From an uncultured Bacteroidales bacterium (GTDB lineage: Bacteria; Bacteroidota; Bacteroidia; Bacteroidales; UBA932): DNA of 64,000 bases. The position numbers were made by a program, and so were the translations under genes. The stretch covers positions 1-64,000 of the forward strand of contig CAMJBH010000003.1 of NCBI GenBank assembly GCA_946403855.1, read 5' to 3'. Shown here in pieces: positions 34,822 through 44,429 of the stretch (position 1 is the first letter of the stretch; each line of letters begins with the position of its first letter). The notes under the pieces were generated by a model. The model saw only the letters and a program-made list of their open reading frames with translations. It had not been told where the DNA came from and searched no databases.

Positions 34822-37275
34822 ATGACCAAACTGCAGACAATACTGCTGATTGCTTTCGCCGCAGCGTTTGCCATGGCTTGCGGGCCGAAGGTGCCGGAAA
34901 AGGAATCCGTTCCGCTTTCCGCGTCGCCTCTGTCCGTGAGCATGGCGGCGCTCGGGGAGCAACAAACCATAACTCTCACTTCTTCTGCCGACTGGTATGC
35001 CAGATCGTCCAAGAAGTGGCTCAAGCTCTTGAATGCCAGCGGCAAGGCCTCCGAATCGGCACAGCAGATGGCCATTATGGCCGAAGAGAACAAGACCACC
35101 GATGCCCGCTCTGCGGAGATTACCATCTCCAATCTTAACAGCGAACAGGTCGTGATCTCCGTGTCCCAGGAAGCCGGCACCGGCGAATCCATACGGCGCG
35201 GAATCTACGACGCCCAGGACCTTGTGAACTTCGCAAAGGCAGTAGGCGGCGAGGGCTCGATAGCCATGTACCTGGTGGACGGAACGGCAAAGCTTATGGC
35301 CGACATAGATGCTTCGTCCATCAAGGAATGGATTCCCATAGGCTCAGCGGAAAAGCCGCTTACCTACAACTTCGACGGAGCCGGCCACAGCATCAACAAC
35401 GTGAACTGGACGGTTGACCTTGCCAAGTACCCTTATGCTGGATTTATAGGCTACGCAAAGGGCATCACGGTGGAAAGGCTGACTTTCGGAAGCAGCGGAA
35501 GCACCGTTGAACTGAAAGGCAGCAACAGCACTGTCACCCAGGCCGGAGGAATCGTCGGGGCGGCATCCGCCACCTCTTTGGAGCGCGTAACCAACAACGC
35601 CACCCTCATAATGACCGGGAATTCCTGCCCTGGCAAGGGTATTTGCATCGGCGGCATTGCCGGCTACACCGGTCCAGGCTGCACCGTGGGTTCGCAAGAG
35701 CCTAACCGCGGCTGCACCAACAACGGCAACCTGCTGGTCAACGTCCCCTGCAAGGAGGGCGGACTAGTCGGGCACAACGAGGGTACCGTAACGGCAAGCA
35801 CGAACACCGGGGCGATACTTGGCAAGACTGCCGACGGCCTCGGTCCGGGCTGGGGATGCTCGTACAATGCAAACAAGGCCAACTTCACAGATAACAAAGG
35901 CCTGGGCCACGTGGGCGACTACGACAAGTACGCCTCCGACCCCACTGCTGCTCCGGCAGACTGCATCTACAACTCCATGATCAATGCCGTGTCCGGCTAC
36001 GACATTGACGCAAATTCCATCGACTGGACAGCCGATTCGTACTTCGACTGGGAGACCGTCGAGAGCTATCCCCTGACCGAAGGTGTCACCTACTCGCACT
36101 TCAGCTTCACCAACCTGCCACGGCACATGCATGTGCTGGAAATCGATCTTTCCAACCCGAAGATTGAGATTGCCAGCGCAGTCGCCGACGACGTGTTCCC
36201 CAATCCCAACGGAAACAACAACAGCAACAACGGCTTCAACAAGCGCGAGACCCTTTCGCAGCTGTGCACACGCAAACGCAATGAGGGCCAGAATGTGCTA
36301 GCCGGCACTAATTGCTGTTTCTTTGACTCCCACAACGGTATTTCCCGCGGTTTCCATGTACAGGACTGCGAGCCCATGTACATCAACAACCCCAAAGTAA
36401 TCAAAGATTTGCCCAACCACAGCTGGGGCTTTGCCGTTTACACCGACGGCACGGCAGCCTGCGGCAAGAAAGAGTTCAAGGGAACCGTGCGTACCGGCGG
36501 CAAAGAATATCCATTCTTCACCGTCAACGACACCACCCTCAGGCACTCTTCTTCCGTCTCCCCTGTCAACCTCTTCACTTCAAGATATGTCCGCACGCCC
36601 CACCCGGCCTATCCGAAACTGGTCAACGACCTCGCAAAGGACGTGCTGTACATCATCTGCGAATACACCGCAGATCCCATGAAAGTCAATGCAGGGTATG
36701 CACAGGCCAAGGTCGTGAGCATATCCGACGGACGCGATACCTACATCAGCGACCTGCCTTACATCACGCAAGCAAACAGGGTTGGAATCGCAGCAAGCGG
36801 CAACTACGCTTCACAGCTTGCAAACGTCAGGATCGGCGACCCGATTGAATTTAAATGCGATATTACGGTTGAAGGCCATGACGCCACGCCGATATTCTCA
36901 CTGGAATCCACCATGTTCCAGTTTTTGGACAAAGGCGAAGACAGCACCTATACCATCCCTGATGGCCACTCCAATTTCACCACCTACGACCCCATGACTT
37001 TCCCTGTAGTCAGTAAGGACGGACGCAAAGTCTGGCTCGTGGAAATAGACGGACGCCAGGCCTGGTATTCAATGGGAGTCAAGGCATATGAGGTCTATCG
37101 GATAGCAAAAAAACTTGGAGGTTGGAGTGCGACCCGTATGGACGGAGGCGGATCTTCTGCAATGTGGGTCAGGAATCCTTCGACAGGATGGAGCGGCTTG
37201 GTAAACAGCCCTTCCGATTCTAAGGGCGAACGTAGCTGCCTTACATACATGATATTGAGAGAAAAGAATAATTAA
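34822..37275 (+). CDS. Lipoprotein: BACON, GLUG and phosphodiester glycosidase (NAGPA)
   Basis: An 817-residue lipoprotein (signal MTKLQTILLIAFAAAFAMAC). A BACON-like domain (about 30-115; ITLTSSADWYARSSKKWLKL) is followed by a short GLUG block (about 130-390) and a C-terminal NAGPA/DUF2233 domain (about 420-817). The catalytic region is seen as GWSATRMDGGGSSAMWVR near 767-783. NAGPA enzymes cut GlcNAc-1-phosphodiester or similar sugar-phosphodiester links. It lies directly after SusD, so the imported polymer probably has sugar phosphodiesters; this is an inference. Confidence 0.88.
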   Translation: MTKLQTILLIAFAAAFAMACGPKVPEKESVPLSASPLSVSMAALGEQQTITLTSSADWYARSSKKWLKLLNASGKASESAQQMAIMAEENKTTDARSAEITISNLNSEQVVISVSQEAGTGESIRRGIYDAQDLVNFAKAVGGEGSIAMYLVDGTAKLMADIDASSIKEWIPIGSAEKPLTYNFDGAGHSINNVNWTVDLAKYPYAGFIGYAKGITVERLTFGSSGSTVELKGSNSTVTQAGGIVGAASATSLERVTNNATLIMTGNSCPGKGICIGGIAGYTGPGCTVGSQEPNRGCTNNGNLLVNVPCKEGGLVGHNEGTVTASTNTGAILGKTADGLGPGWGCSYNANKANFTDNKGLGHVGDYDKYASDPTAAPADCIYNSMINAVSGYDIDANSIDWTADSYFDWETVESYPLTEGVTYSHFSFTNLPRHMHVLEIDLSNPKIEIASAVADDVFPNPNGNNNSNNGFNKRETLSQLCTRKRNEGQNVLAGTNCCFFDSHNGISRGFHVQDCEPMYINNPKVIKDLPNHSWGFAVYTDGTAACGKKEFKGTVRTGGKEYPFFTVNDTTLRHSSSVSPVNLFTSRYVRTPHPAYPKLVNDLAKDVLYIICEYTADPMKVNAGYAQAKVVSISDGRDTYISDLPYITQANRVGIAASGNYASQLANVRIGDPIEFKCDITVEGHDATPIFSLESTMFQFLDKGEDSTYTIPDGHSNFTTYDPMTFPVVSKDGRKVWLVEIDGRQAWYSMGVKAYEVYRIAKKLGGWSATRMDGGGSSAMWVRNPSTGWSGLVNSPSDSKGERSCLTYMILREKNN

Positions 37276-37286
37276 CTTTTAAATAC

Positions 37287-38873
37287 ATGAAATCATTTAT
37301 CCGCACTACATGCATGCTTCTGGCAGGAGCTGCACTGATTTTCTCATGCAAGCAGAAAGAGGAAATCGCCTACTACATGACTGCCGACAAGACAGCCATC
37401 AGCGACATTGCTGCCAACAACCCCAGCGACGAGACGCTGGTCCTCAAGACCAACTCCCCCACCTGGCTGGTCCTTACTCCTGACTGGATAACAGCAACCC
37501 CCAACTACGGAGAAGGCAGTGAAGACGGTACCGTGATCACTTTCAAGATCGCATCCAACTACAAGAACGAATCCACAGACACCGCTCCCCGTAACGGTTC
37601 TGTCAAGTTCAGCGGATCCGGCCAGACCCTTGAGGTTCCCATTTCCCAGAACGGCCACACAGCCGTTATCGATCCCAATGCCAGCATAGGCGGTATCACC
37701 GACGTAGCCGAGTTCGAAGACTTCGTGAAGGCTGTCAACAGCGGCGACGCTATCACCCGCTGGCTCAACTCCGATGGTGAGGTCGAACTTCTTGACGACA
37801 TCGACCTGGGCGCCTACAGCGAGTGGACTCCTATCGGCGACGTCACCAAGTCCGGCAACGGCAACAACGCCAGCAATCCCGAAGGCCCGGTCTTCACCGG
37901 TACCTTCAACGGCGGCGGCCACACCATCAAGAACTTCAAGGCCAGTGCCCTCATCCCTGACGGCAAGACCTGGGGTCTCTTCGGCGCAACAAAGAACGCC
38001 GTCATCAAGAACCTCAACATCGTAGCCGACGTAACCCTGGAGGCCGATGCTGTAGCCGATGCCGGTATCCTGGTAGGTACTGCCTACAGCACCACCATCG
38101 AGAATGTCAAGATCAACGGTAAGTTGAACATCAAAGGCACCAAGACTGACAACAAGCGTTTTGCCATAGGTGGCATCGCCGGTTTCCTTTACTCCATAGC
38201 CACCGAAGGTGTGTCTTACAATACCACCATCAAGAACTGCGAGGTGACCCTCGAGGCGTCCGGCAACAGTGGAGCCAACACCAAGAACGGAGCTACCTGT
38301 GTGCACTTCGGAGGCATCGCCGGTTTCTCCACCAACAGCAAGGATGATGCAAGGAACTACATCGAGAACTGCACCTTCAACGGTTCTATGAAGATCGATT
38401 GCGGCCGCTGCGCAGGTATAGCAGGTGTTTCCAACTTCGGGACCATCATCAAGGGCTGCGTCAACAACGCAAGCATGCACAATGAGTTCACCAACGGACG
38501 CGAGGCCGGTATTGTCTGCGTCATTGCAGAACAGTGCGCCATCATCGACTGCATAAACAACGGTAACCTCACCACCATAGACACCGGTACAACGCTCGGA
38601 GGTTTCTTCGCTCTCCTCAACCATGCCTCCTGCTACATCGAGGGCGGAGCCAACTACGGTGACATCATCTGCGCCAACGAGAAGTACCGCGGTCTTATCG
38701 GTGCCAACTTCAGCAAATTCGACCACGTGAGCGGTGTCAAGGTCGGCGGCCGTATCGGCGAATCCGAGGCAAGCCTCGTCGCTGCTACCGCAGCAAACTA
38801 CATGGAGCTCATCGGATTCGTGGTCGATGGTGGAGCCGAGAAGATTACCAACCTTGAATTCGCTTCCAAATAA
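37287..38873 (+). CDS. BACON-GLUG surface lipoprotein
   Basis: A 528-residue lipoprotein (MKSFIRTTCMLLAGAALIFSC) with a BACON-like domain (about 25-120; LKTNSPTWLVLTPDWITATP) and a GLUG block (about 135-525). The GLUG part is very close to that of the 39012 protein (FNGGGHTIKNFK, WGLFG, RFAIGGIAGFL), down to the DNA level over short stretches, while the N-termini are unrelated. No enzyme motif is present, so binding is likely. sORF3 starts 3 nt after its stop. Confidence 0.87.
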   Translation: MKSFIRTTCMLLAGAALIFSCKQKEEIAYYMTADKTAISDIAANNPSDETLVLKTNSPTWLVLTPDWITATPNYGEGSEDGTVITFKIASNYKNESTDTAPRNGSVKFSGSGQTLEVPISQNGHTAVIDPNASIGGITDVAEFEDFVKAVNSGDAITRWLNSDGEVELLDDIDLGAYSEWTPIGDVTKSGNGNNASNPEGPVFTGTFNGGGHTIKNFKASALIPDGKTWGLFGATKNAVIKNLNIVADVTLEADAVADAGILVGTAYSTTIENVKINGKLNIKGTKTDNKRFAIGGIAGFLYSIATEGVSYNTTIKNCEVTLEASGNSGANTKNGATCVHFGGIAGFSTNSKDDARNYIENCTFNGSMKIDCGRCAGIAGVSNFGTIIKGCVNNASMHNEFTNGREAGIVCVIAEQCAIIDCINNGNLTTIDTGTTLGGFFALLNHASCYIEGGANYGDIICANEKYRGLIGANFSKFDHVSGVKVGGRIGESEASLVAATAANYMELIGFVVDGGAEKITNLEFASK

Positions 38874-38876
38874 AGT

Positions 38877-38999
38877 ATGAAAAGGACTTATATCACCCCT
38901 CAGCTTGACTCCGGAGAGTATTCTCCGGAGCTGAGCCTTCTTGAAGTATCTGCTGATATTACAGATCTTACTACTGTGGAGGACACCTGGGACTATTAA
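38877..38999 (+). CDS. Small protein sORF3, 40 aa, Trp-tail family
   Basis: Start MKRTYITPQLDSGEYS, hydrophobic middle LSLLEVSA, tail DLTTVEDTWDY. It begins 3 nt after one lipoprotein gene and ends 12 nt before the next, so it is embedded in the operon without room for its own promoter. No signal peptide. Confidence 0.78.
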   Translation: MKRTYITPQLDSGEYSPELSLLEVSADITDLTTVEDTWDY

Positions 39000-39011
39000 A
39001 CACTGAAGGCA

Positions 39012-40979
39012 ATGAAGAAGTTTATTTTTGCTGCAGCTGCATGCGCTGCCCTGCTCTCAGTGAGCTGTACCAAGGAGTCCGGTGTCCCTGCAGGGAAGCA
39101 AGCCACCACTTTCGAAGCCTCCCTTTCGCCGCTTACCAAAACCGCCATCGACGGAGCCAAAGTGAGCTGGGTCGAAGGTGACGCTATAACTGTCAACGGC
39201 GTAGGTTCCGCCAGCTTGAGCCAAGGCGGGGCGACAGCGTCCTTCACTATGACGAGCGAAGTGGCTGCACCCTACAGCGCTATATATCCGCCAATTCTTT
39301 ACTACGGGGACGACATCGTTGATCTCAGCAGTGTCATGTACCTGGAGCAGTGTACAAGCATTCCACTGGCAGCTTATTCCGAGTCAGGGACCTCGCTCAG
39401 CTTCTCCCCTCTCACCGCAATACTGAAGATTCCGGTAACCGGCGAGCAGGGTGTACTCCTCAGCACCGTAACCCTCAAAGGCAACGCCGATGAGCAAGTA
39501 AGCGGCCCTTTTGCGATAGACTATACCGTACCTGAGCTAATAGGAGGCCTTGACGGCACCTACAAGACCGTTACGGTGGACTGTGAGAATGCCGCCCTCA
39601 GCAGCACTCCCCTGGATATTTATATTCCTGTTCCCGCAGGCTCCTATGAGAGCGGACTGCAGGTGGAGTTCAAGACCTCTGACGGCATCACCGTTACCAA
39701 GGGCACGGGCGCACGCACGCTTGCCGCCGGCGAGCTCAGGAGCATGCCGGCAGTGAACCTCAGTGCAAGTGCACCCAAGGGCATCTTTACCGCAGACGAC
39801 CTGGCAGCTTTTGCCGAGGCTGTGAACAGCGGAGCCGAAGACCTTTCGCAGTGGCAGAACGAGGCTGGCGAAATCGCCCTGATGGCTGATATCGACATGT
39901 CTTCCTTCTCCGAATGGACGCCTATAGGCTATCCCGCCACAAAGGCAGCCAACGGAGCCAACGAGAGTAGTCCCGAGGGCAATGTGTTCTCCGGCATCTT
40001 CAACGGCGGCGGCCACACCATCAAGAACTTCAAACCCACGGTTCTTGTCCCTGACAACAATACCTGGGGGCTGTTCGGTGTCCTCAAAATGGCTACCGTA
40101 AAGGACCTCAACATCAACTGCGAGATTGTCGTCAGCGCGGCCAAGAAAGCCGACGCGGGAGTGGTTGCCGGCACAATGATTTGCTCTACCATAAGCAACG
40201 TCACCGTGAACGGAACGCTTTCAACCAACGGCAGCAATACGGACAACCAGCGCTTCTCCCTCGGAGGCATTGCCGGATACCTTGCCGGTGAAAACGAGAA
40301 CGGCGGTTCCAGCATCACTAACTGCGAAGTCAATCTCACGGTCTCCGGAAAAAGCGGTAAGAATACCAAGAACGGAGCTACAAGCATGATGGTCGGCGGC
40401 ATCGCGGGCTACGCTACAACAAACGCAAACAGCACTGCCACGAACTACATCGAAGACTGCACCTTCCTCGGTGCACTTAATGTAGATGCCGGACGCTGCG
40501 CCGGAATACTGGCTACCGCTTTCTACAACACCACTCTCAGACACTGCGTCAATAAGGGAAGCATGAACAATGGATTCACTAACGGACGTGAGGCCGGCGT
40601 GGTTTCCCAAGTTGAAGAAAACTGTGCAGTCATCAACTGTGAGAACCGTGGGGACCTTACGGTTACCCACAATCTGACACGCGTGGGTGGCATTTTCTGC
40701 CTCCTCAACAAGGCTTCCTGCTACGTTGAAAACGGAGGTAACTATGGGACTATCATCAGTCCCAATGAAGACTCCAACGGCTATTGCTCCGGACTTCTGG
40801 GAGGATGGATCAAAGGCGACGGATTCGATCACATCAGCGGCGTCACCATCAGCGGCAAGATAGGCAAGTCGGCAACCGAATTGTTCGATGTCAACGCAGA
40901 TAATTTCATGCAGTACATCGGACATCTGGCCAACGGCGCGGAGGACAAGATCACCGGTCTTACCTACGTAGCACCGTAA
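39012..40979 (+). CDS. Fimbrillin-like/GLUG surface lipoprotein
   Basis: A 655-residue lipoprotein (MKKFIFAAAACAALLSVSC, then TKE). The N-terminal part (about 25-250; KTAIDGAKVSWVEGDAITV, then IYIPVPAGSY) matches the start of the 25489 protein. The GLUG part (about 260-650) matches the 37287 protein. It therefore combines modules of two neighbours and lacks a catalytic domain. Likely a surface binding or scaffold protein of the locus. Confidence 0.88.
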   Translation: MKKFIFAAAACAALLSVSCTKESGVPAGKQATTFEASLSPLTKTAIDGAKVSWVEGDAITVNGVGSASLSQGGATASFTMTSEVAAPYSAIYPPILYYGDDIVDLSSVMYLEQCTSIPLAAYSESGTSLSFSPLTAILKIPVTGEQGVLLSTVTLKGNADEQVSGPFAIDYTVPELIGGLDGTYKTVTVDCENAALSSTPLDIYIPVPAGSYESGLQVEFKTSDGITVTKGTGARTLAAGELRSMPAVNLSASAPKGIFTADDLAAFAEAVNSGAEDLSQWQNEAGEIALMADIDMSSFSEWTPIGYPATKAANGANESSPEGNVFSGIFNGGGHTIKNFKPTVLVPDNNTWGLFGVLKMATVKDLNINCEIVVSAAKKADAGVVAGTMICSTISNVTVNGTLSTNGSNTDNQRFSLGGIAGYLAGENENGGSSITNCEVNLTVSGKSGKNTKNGATSMMVGGIAGYATTNANSTATNYIEDCTFLGALNVDAGRCAGILATAFYNTTLRHCVNKGSMNNGFTNGREAGVVSQVEENCAVINCENRGDLTVTHNLTRVGGIFCLLNKASCYVENGGNYGTIISPNEDSNGYCSGLLGGWIKGDGFDHISGVTISGKIGKSATELFDVNADNFMQYIGHLANGAEDKITGLTYVAP

Positions 40980-41038
40980 CATATGGCAGGACCCGCCTGA
41001 CCGCGGATCCTGCTCCCAATTAAATATCATTGTTTAGC

Positions 41039-41170
41039 ATGACAAAAACAACTTTAAGGGACTACGTACGTCCTGAAGCAAGTGCAGACGCATACGTCCC
41101 CGTGCTGCTTTGCCAAAGCCTCGTAGAAGGAGGCTCGGAAGATATTGTGGATGATAACTGGGTTTTTTAA
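41039..41170 (+). CDS. Small protein sORF4, 43 aa, Trp-tail family
   Basis: Start MTKTTLRDYVRPEA, which fits the family less well, hydrophobic middle YVPVLLCQS, tail SEDIVDDNWVF. It lies 59 nt after one lipoprotein gene and 10 nt before the next. The tail and position place it with the other three despite the divergent start. Confidence 0.7.
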   Translation: MTKTTLRDYVRPEASADAYVPVLLCQSLVEGGSEDIVDDNWVF

Positions 41171-41180
41171 GTTTCTAGCC

Positions 41181-44100
41181 ATGAAAAAGAGCAACATAGC
41201 ATACATGCTGGCAATCGCATCCATGATTGCAGTCTCCTGCACGGCAGAGAAAGAAACCGAACCTGCAATTCCTTCCGCAGGAAGCGTGACCCTGACAGCT
41301 GAGCGCGAAGGGCTAACACCTTCGACCAAGGCGGCAGTCCAGCCCGACGGCAAGAGCGTCTGGTGGAGCGCCGGCGACAAGATAATGGTGTTCGCAGGCG
41401 AAGGCGGTGCCGGTTCCGAATTCACCTCCCAAGAGACGCAGGCAAGCCAAACAGCCACGTTCAAGGGAGAGATAGGCACAGCTTCAAAGTATTACGCAGT
41501 ATATCCCGCCGGCTGCAACCCTTCAGTCGATGAGAGCGGAGCAATCACTCTCACCATTCCTGCCGCTCAGCAGGCTGTAGCAGGCAGTTTCGATGCCGGG
41601 GCCTTCCCCACCATTGCACAGTCGGAATCTTTCAGCATGAAGTTCTACAATGCAGCCGGAGGCATCAAATTCGCCGTCTCCGAAGATGGTATCAGCTCTG
41701 TTGTCATTAAAGGCAACAACGGAGAAGATATCGCCGGAACAGCAAGCTTCGCCTTTGAAGACGGTGTACCGGTTCTCAAATCTGTGAGCGAAGGCCAGAA
41801 AGAGATTGTGCTTACCGCCCCTGAAGGCACTTTCGAGCAAGGTACGTATTATTATGCCGTCCTGCTTCCGGTGTCACTCCAGAAAGGCGTTGACATCACA
41901 CTGAAGCACAGCAACGGCGTGCCTGATTCCGAACTGGTGTCTTCCAAGGCCCGCACTATCAAGAGAAGCACCTTCGGAGTGCTGGAAGGTCTCAATTCCA
42001 TCATTGCATCCAACGGCAAGGTGCGCTTCTACCTTGAGCTAGACGGTAGCCTCCGCGACAAGCTCGGTCTGCAGGAGGGCACCGTCAAGGACTGGTCGGT
42101 GACCATGAACGGCCGCATCTGCGTGGTGAAAACCGATGCAGCCGGCCGCTACTACATAGAGGTAGCAGAGAACGCAGACAAGCAATACAACGCCGCGATA
42201 TACAATGCCAATTCTCCCAAGTGGTACGGCGCGAATGTCCTCACCGACGTCGTGGTCCCCTGCTCCCAGTTCTGGAACAGCACGGCTCAGGAATTTGCCA
42301 GCTATCCCCGCTACGCATCCTACAGCCCCGAGAACGGCAACATACTTACATTCTCAGATGCAGTGGCCCTGCTTAACGTGCAGCTCAGCGGCAGCGCATC
42401 CGCATCTTCCGTAAAGGTCCGCTCGCTCGACGGCAAGACCCTGAGCGGCAAGGCTGCAGCTGAAGGCGGCGCACTCTCGCTCACCGAAGGTCTCGACTGG
42501 ACCGTCGTGAACTGCACCGACAGAGGATCTTTCGTATCCATGCCTGCCACGGTTCCCGTCCTTATCGCTCCCGGTGACTATTCCGGAGGGCTTGAGATTA
42601 CCGTCTGCGACTCTGAGCACAAGATGGTGCAAACAACCATCACGCCCGGCGTCATAGAGGCAGGACAGATCTACGACACAACAGTTGACTATTCCCCCGA
42701 CGGCACGCTTCTTTTCTACGAAGGATTCGATAACTTCGTTTGGGGCGGCGACATCATGGATGGCGAAGGCTCTATAGGATATGCTCCCGACTCCACCTTG
42801 CCCGAAGTCACCGACGGTAAGGACAGGGACGGCTATGCCAACGCATTTACCACGGTCACATACGACTACCCCGGCTCCAGCTTCATCCAGACCAACACCT
42901 GGAACGACGTAAAGACCTACACTGTAGGCACTTCCCACCAGGTACCCACGAGCTACATCAACAGCCGCAATCTGGCAGACTGGAAGTATCTGTACCGCTG
43001 CCAGGAATATCACGGAGCACTCGCTGTAGGTTTGCTGGTAAACCGCGGCGTCGTTCAGACTCCTCCGTTCGGCAAGATTGAGAACACCATCGACGCCACC
43101 ATTTCATTCAAATTCTGCCTGCGCGACGGATGCGAGGACGACCTTCTGGTAGATCTCGTATATGCAGGCAAGATAGCATCCATGAAGATTGACGGCCAGG
43201 ATGCGGACGCATGGATAGGTTACAACGCCATCAACGGACGCGGCATCCTCAACCACAGCAGCGTCACGATACCCGCTTCCCTCTCATCAAAGAAAGAGTG
43301 GCACCTCTGCGAGATAACTGCCGAGAACCTCACCGATGCCTCCAGCCTTTATATCGCCGGCAATTCCACCAGTACCAGCATAACGCACGGGTTCTACCTC
43401 GACGAAATAAAAGTCAACTACATCCCCGGCACTGACGGCAAGAAGGGCAATCTCAGGGTCCTTTACTGGAACATCGACTACGGCATGTGGGCCGATCAGC
43501 ACAATAACTACGACACATTCGTGGAATTCGTCAAGAGGTACGATCCCGACATCTGCGTATGGTGCGAAGCGGCTTCCGTGTTCAAGAATAACAGCAGTGT
43601 ATACGTCGGATCCTCCAGGTATCTGCCCAATGGTTGGGGTGAGCTCGCTGCCAGATACGGGCACAGCAACACGGCTGTCGGCGGCATTGTCGGAACCACC
43701 AACTACATATTCCCTCAGGTGGTGACATCCAAGTACCCCATCCAAACCATCAAGAAGATCACTTCCACCAACACCAGCAGGCCTATAAGCCGCGGTGCAG
43801 GTATGTTCCGGGTAACCGTGAACGGCAAGACCATAGACATAGTAACCGGCCATATGTGGCCCTTCGCTTACGACTACGGCCAGAGTTCCGGCAGTTCCGG
43901 CGGTGCTGAATACCGTGAGTTCGAGATGGATTACATAATCAAGCAGACCATCAACAACTCTTCTTACAGCTCCACCACGAACTGGATACTTGTAGGTGAC
44001 TTCAACTCCCCTTCACGTCTGGACATCCCCGTGATAGATGAGAATGGATCTCCTACCGCAGCCAAGTACAAATGCCAGAATGTAGTGCTGGACAAGACAA

Positions 44101-44333
44101 ATCTCCAGGACATCATGAGCATAGCCTACAGGGCTGGCGTAGATTTCGTGGCCAGTACATATGGCAATACCGACAGGCGCGACTACATGTATGTTTCTCC
44201 TGCCATGGGCAGCAAGGTCGTCCGTGCATTCAACGTAAACGACAGCTGGACCAAGACAAAGAGCAAGGGCGCCGTCTCCGACATGAACGTCCCCAGCGAC
44301 CACAGGCCCATGCTCGTGGAGTTCAACTTCTAG
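41181..44333 (+). CDS. Surface lipoprotein with endonuclease/exonuclease/phosphatase domain
   Basis: A 1050-residue lipoprotein (MKKSNIAYMLAIASMIAVSC). The N-terminal part (about 25-280) is fimbrillin-like (PSTKAAVQPDGKSVWWSAGDK). The middle (about 280-750; LLFYEGFDNFVWGGD) is of unknown fold. The C-terminal EEP domain (about 755-1050) shows LRVLYWNIDYGMW, ICVWCEAASVF, VTGHMWPF, ILVGDFNSPS and a final SDHRPMLVEF, so the catalytic set looks complete. EEP enzymes cut phosphodiesters of nucleic acids, lipids or other phosphates. It is the last gene of the locus, before a 30-bp hairpin. Confidence 0.9.
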   Translation: MKKSNIAYMLAIASMIAVSCTAEKETEPAIPSAGSVTLTAEREGLTPSTKAAVQPDGKSVWWSAGDKIMVFAGEGGAGSEFTSQETQASQTATFKGEIGTASKYYAVYPAGCNPSVDESGAITLTIPAAQQAVAGSFDAGAFPTIAQSESFSMKFYNAAGGIKFAVSEDGISSVVIKGNNGEDIAGTASFAFEDGVPVLKSVSEGQKEIVLTAPEGTFEQGTYYYAVLLPVSLQKGVDITLKHSNGVPDSELVSSKARTIKRSTFGVLEGLNSIIASNGKVRFYLELDGSLRDKLGLQEGTVKDWSVTMNGRICVVKTDAAGRYYIEVAENADKQYNAAIYNANSPKWYGANVLTDVVVPCSQFWNSTAQEFASYPRYASYSPENGNILTFSDAVALLNVQLSGSASASSVKVRSLDGKTLSGKAAAEGGALSLTEGLDWTVVNCTDRGSFVSMPATVPVLIAPGDYSGGLEITVCDSEHKMVQTTITPGVIEAGQIYDTTVDYSPDGTLLFYEGFDNFVWGGDIMDGEGSIGYAPDSTLPEVTDGKDRDGYANAFTTVTYDYPGSSFIQTNTWNDVKTYTVGTSHQVPTSYINSRNLADWKYLYRCQEYHGALAVGLLVNRGVVQTPPFGKIENTIDATISFKFCLRDGCEDDLLVDLVYAGKIASMKIDGQDADAWIGYNAINGRGILNHSSVTIPASLSSKKEWHLCEITAENLTDASSLYIAGNSTSTSITHGFYLDEIKVNYIPGTDGKKGNLRVLYWNIDYGMWADQHNNYDTFVEFVKRYDPDICVWCEAASVFKNNSSVYVGSSRYLPNGWGELAARYGHSNTAVGGIVGTTNYIFPQVVTSKYPIQTIKKITSTNTSRPISRGAGMFRVTVNGKTIDIVTGHMWPFAYDYGQSSGSSGGAEYREFEMDYIIKQTINNSSYSSTTNWILVGDFNSPSRLDIPVIDENGSPTAAKYKCQNVVLDKTNLQDIMSIAYRAGVDFVASTYGNTDRRDYMYVSPAMGSKVVRAFNVNDSWTKTKSKGAVSDMNVPSDHRPMLVEFNF

Positions 44334-44341
44334 AAGAGTAA

Positions 44342-44417
44342 AGACAAAAAGCAGCAGGCGCTCCGGAACCCTTTATCCAAGTTTTACGGGTTCCGGAGCG
44401 CCTGCTGCTTTTTGTCT
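44342..44417. terminator. Perfect 30-bp hairpin between convergent genes
   Basis: Arms 44342-44371 and 44388-44417 pair without mismatch (outer AGACAAAAAGCAGCAGGCGC). The 16-nt loop is TTTATCCAAGTTTTAC. It closes the lipoprotein locus and the leftward tig transcript. The loop is nearly the same as that of the hairpin at 48263-48337, although the stems differ. Confidence 0.93.
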
Positions 44418-44429
44418 GACCGAACTATA

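Noticed and set aside
21923..41170. RiPP precursor cluster
   Set aside because: The small ORFs have a leader-plus-tail look, but no radical SAM, ATP-grasp, YcaO or lanthipeptide enzyme is present. TldD/TldE lies 13 kb away in an unrelated unit.
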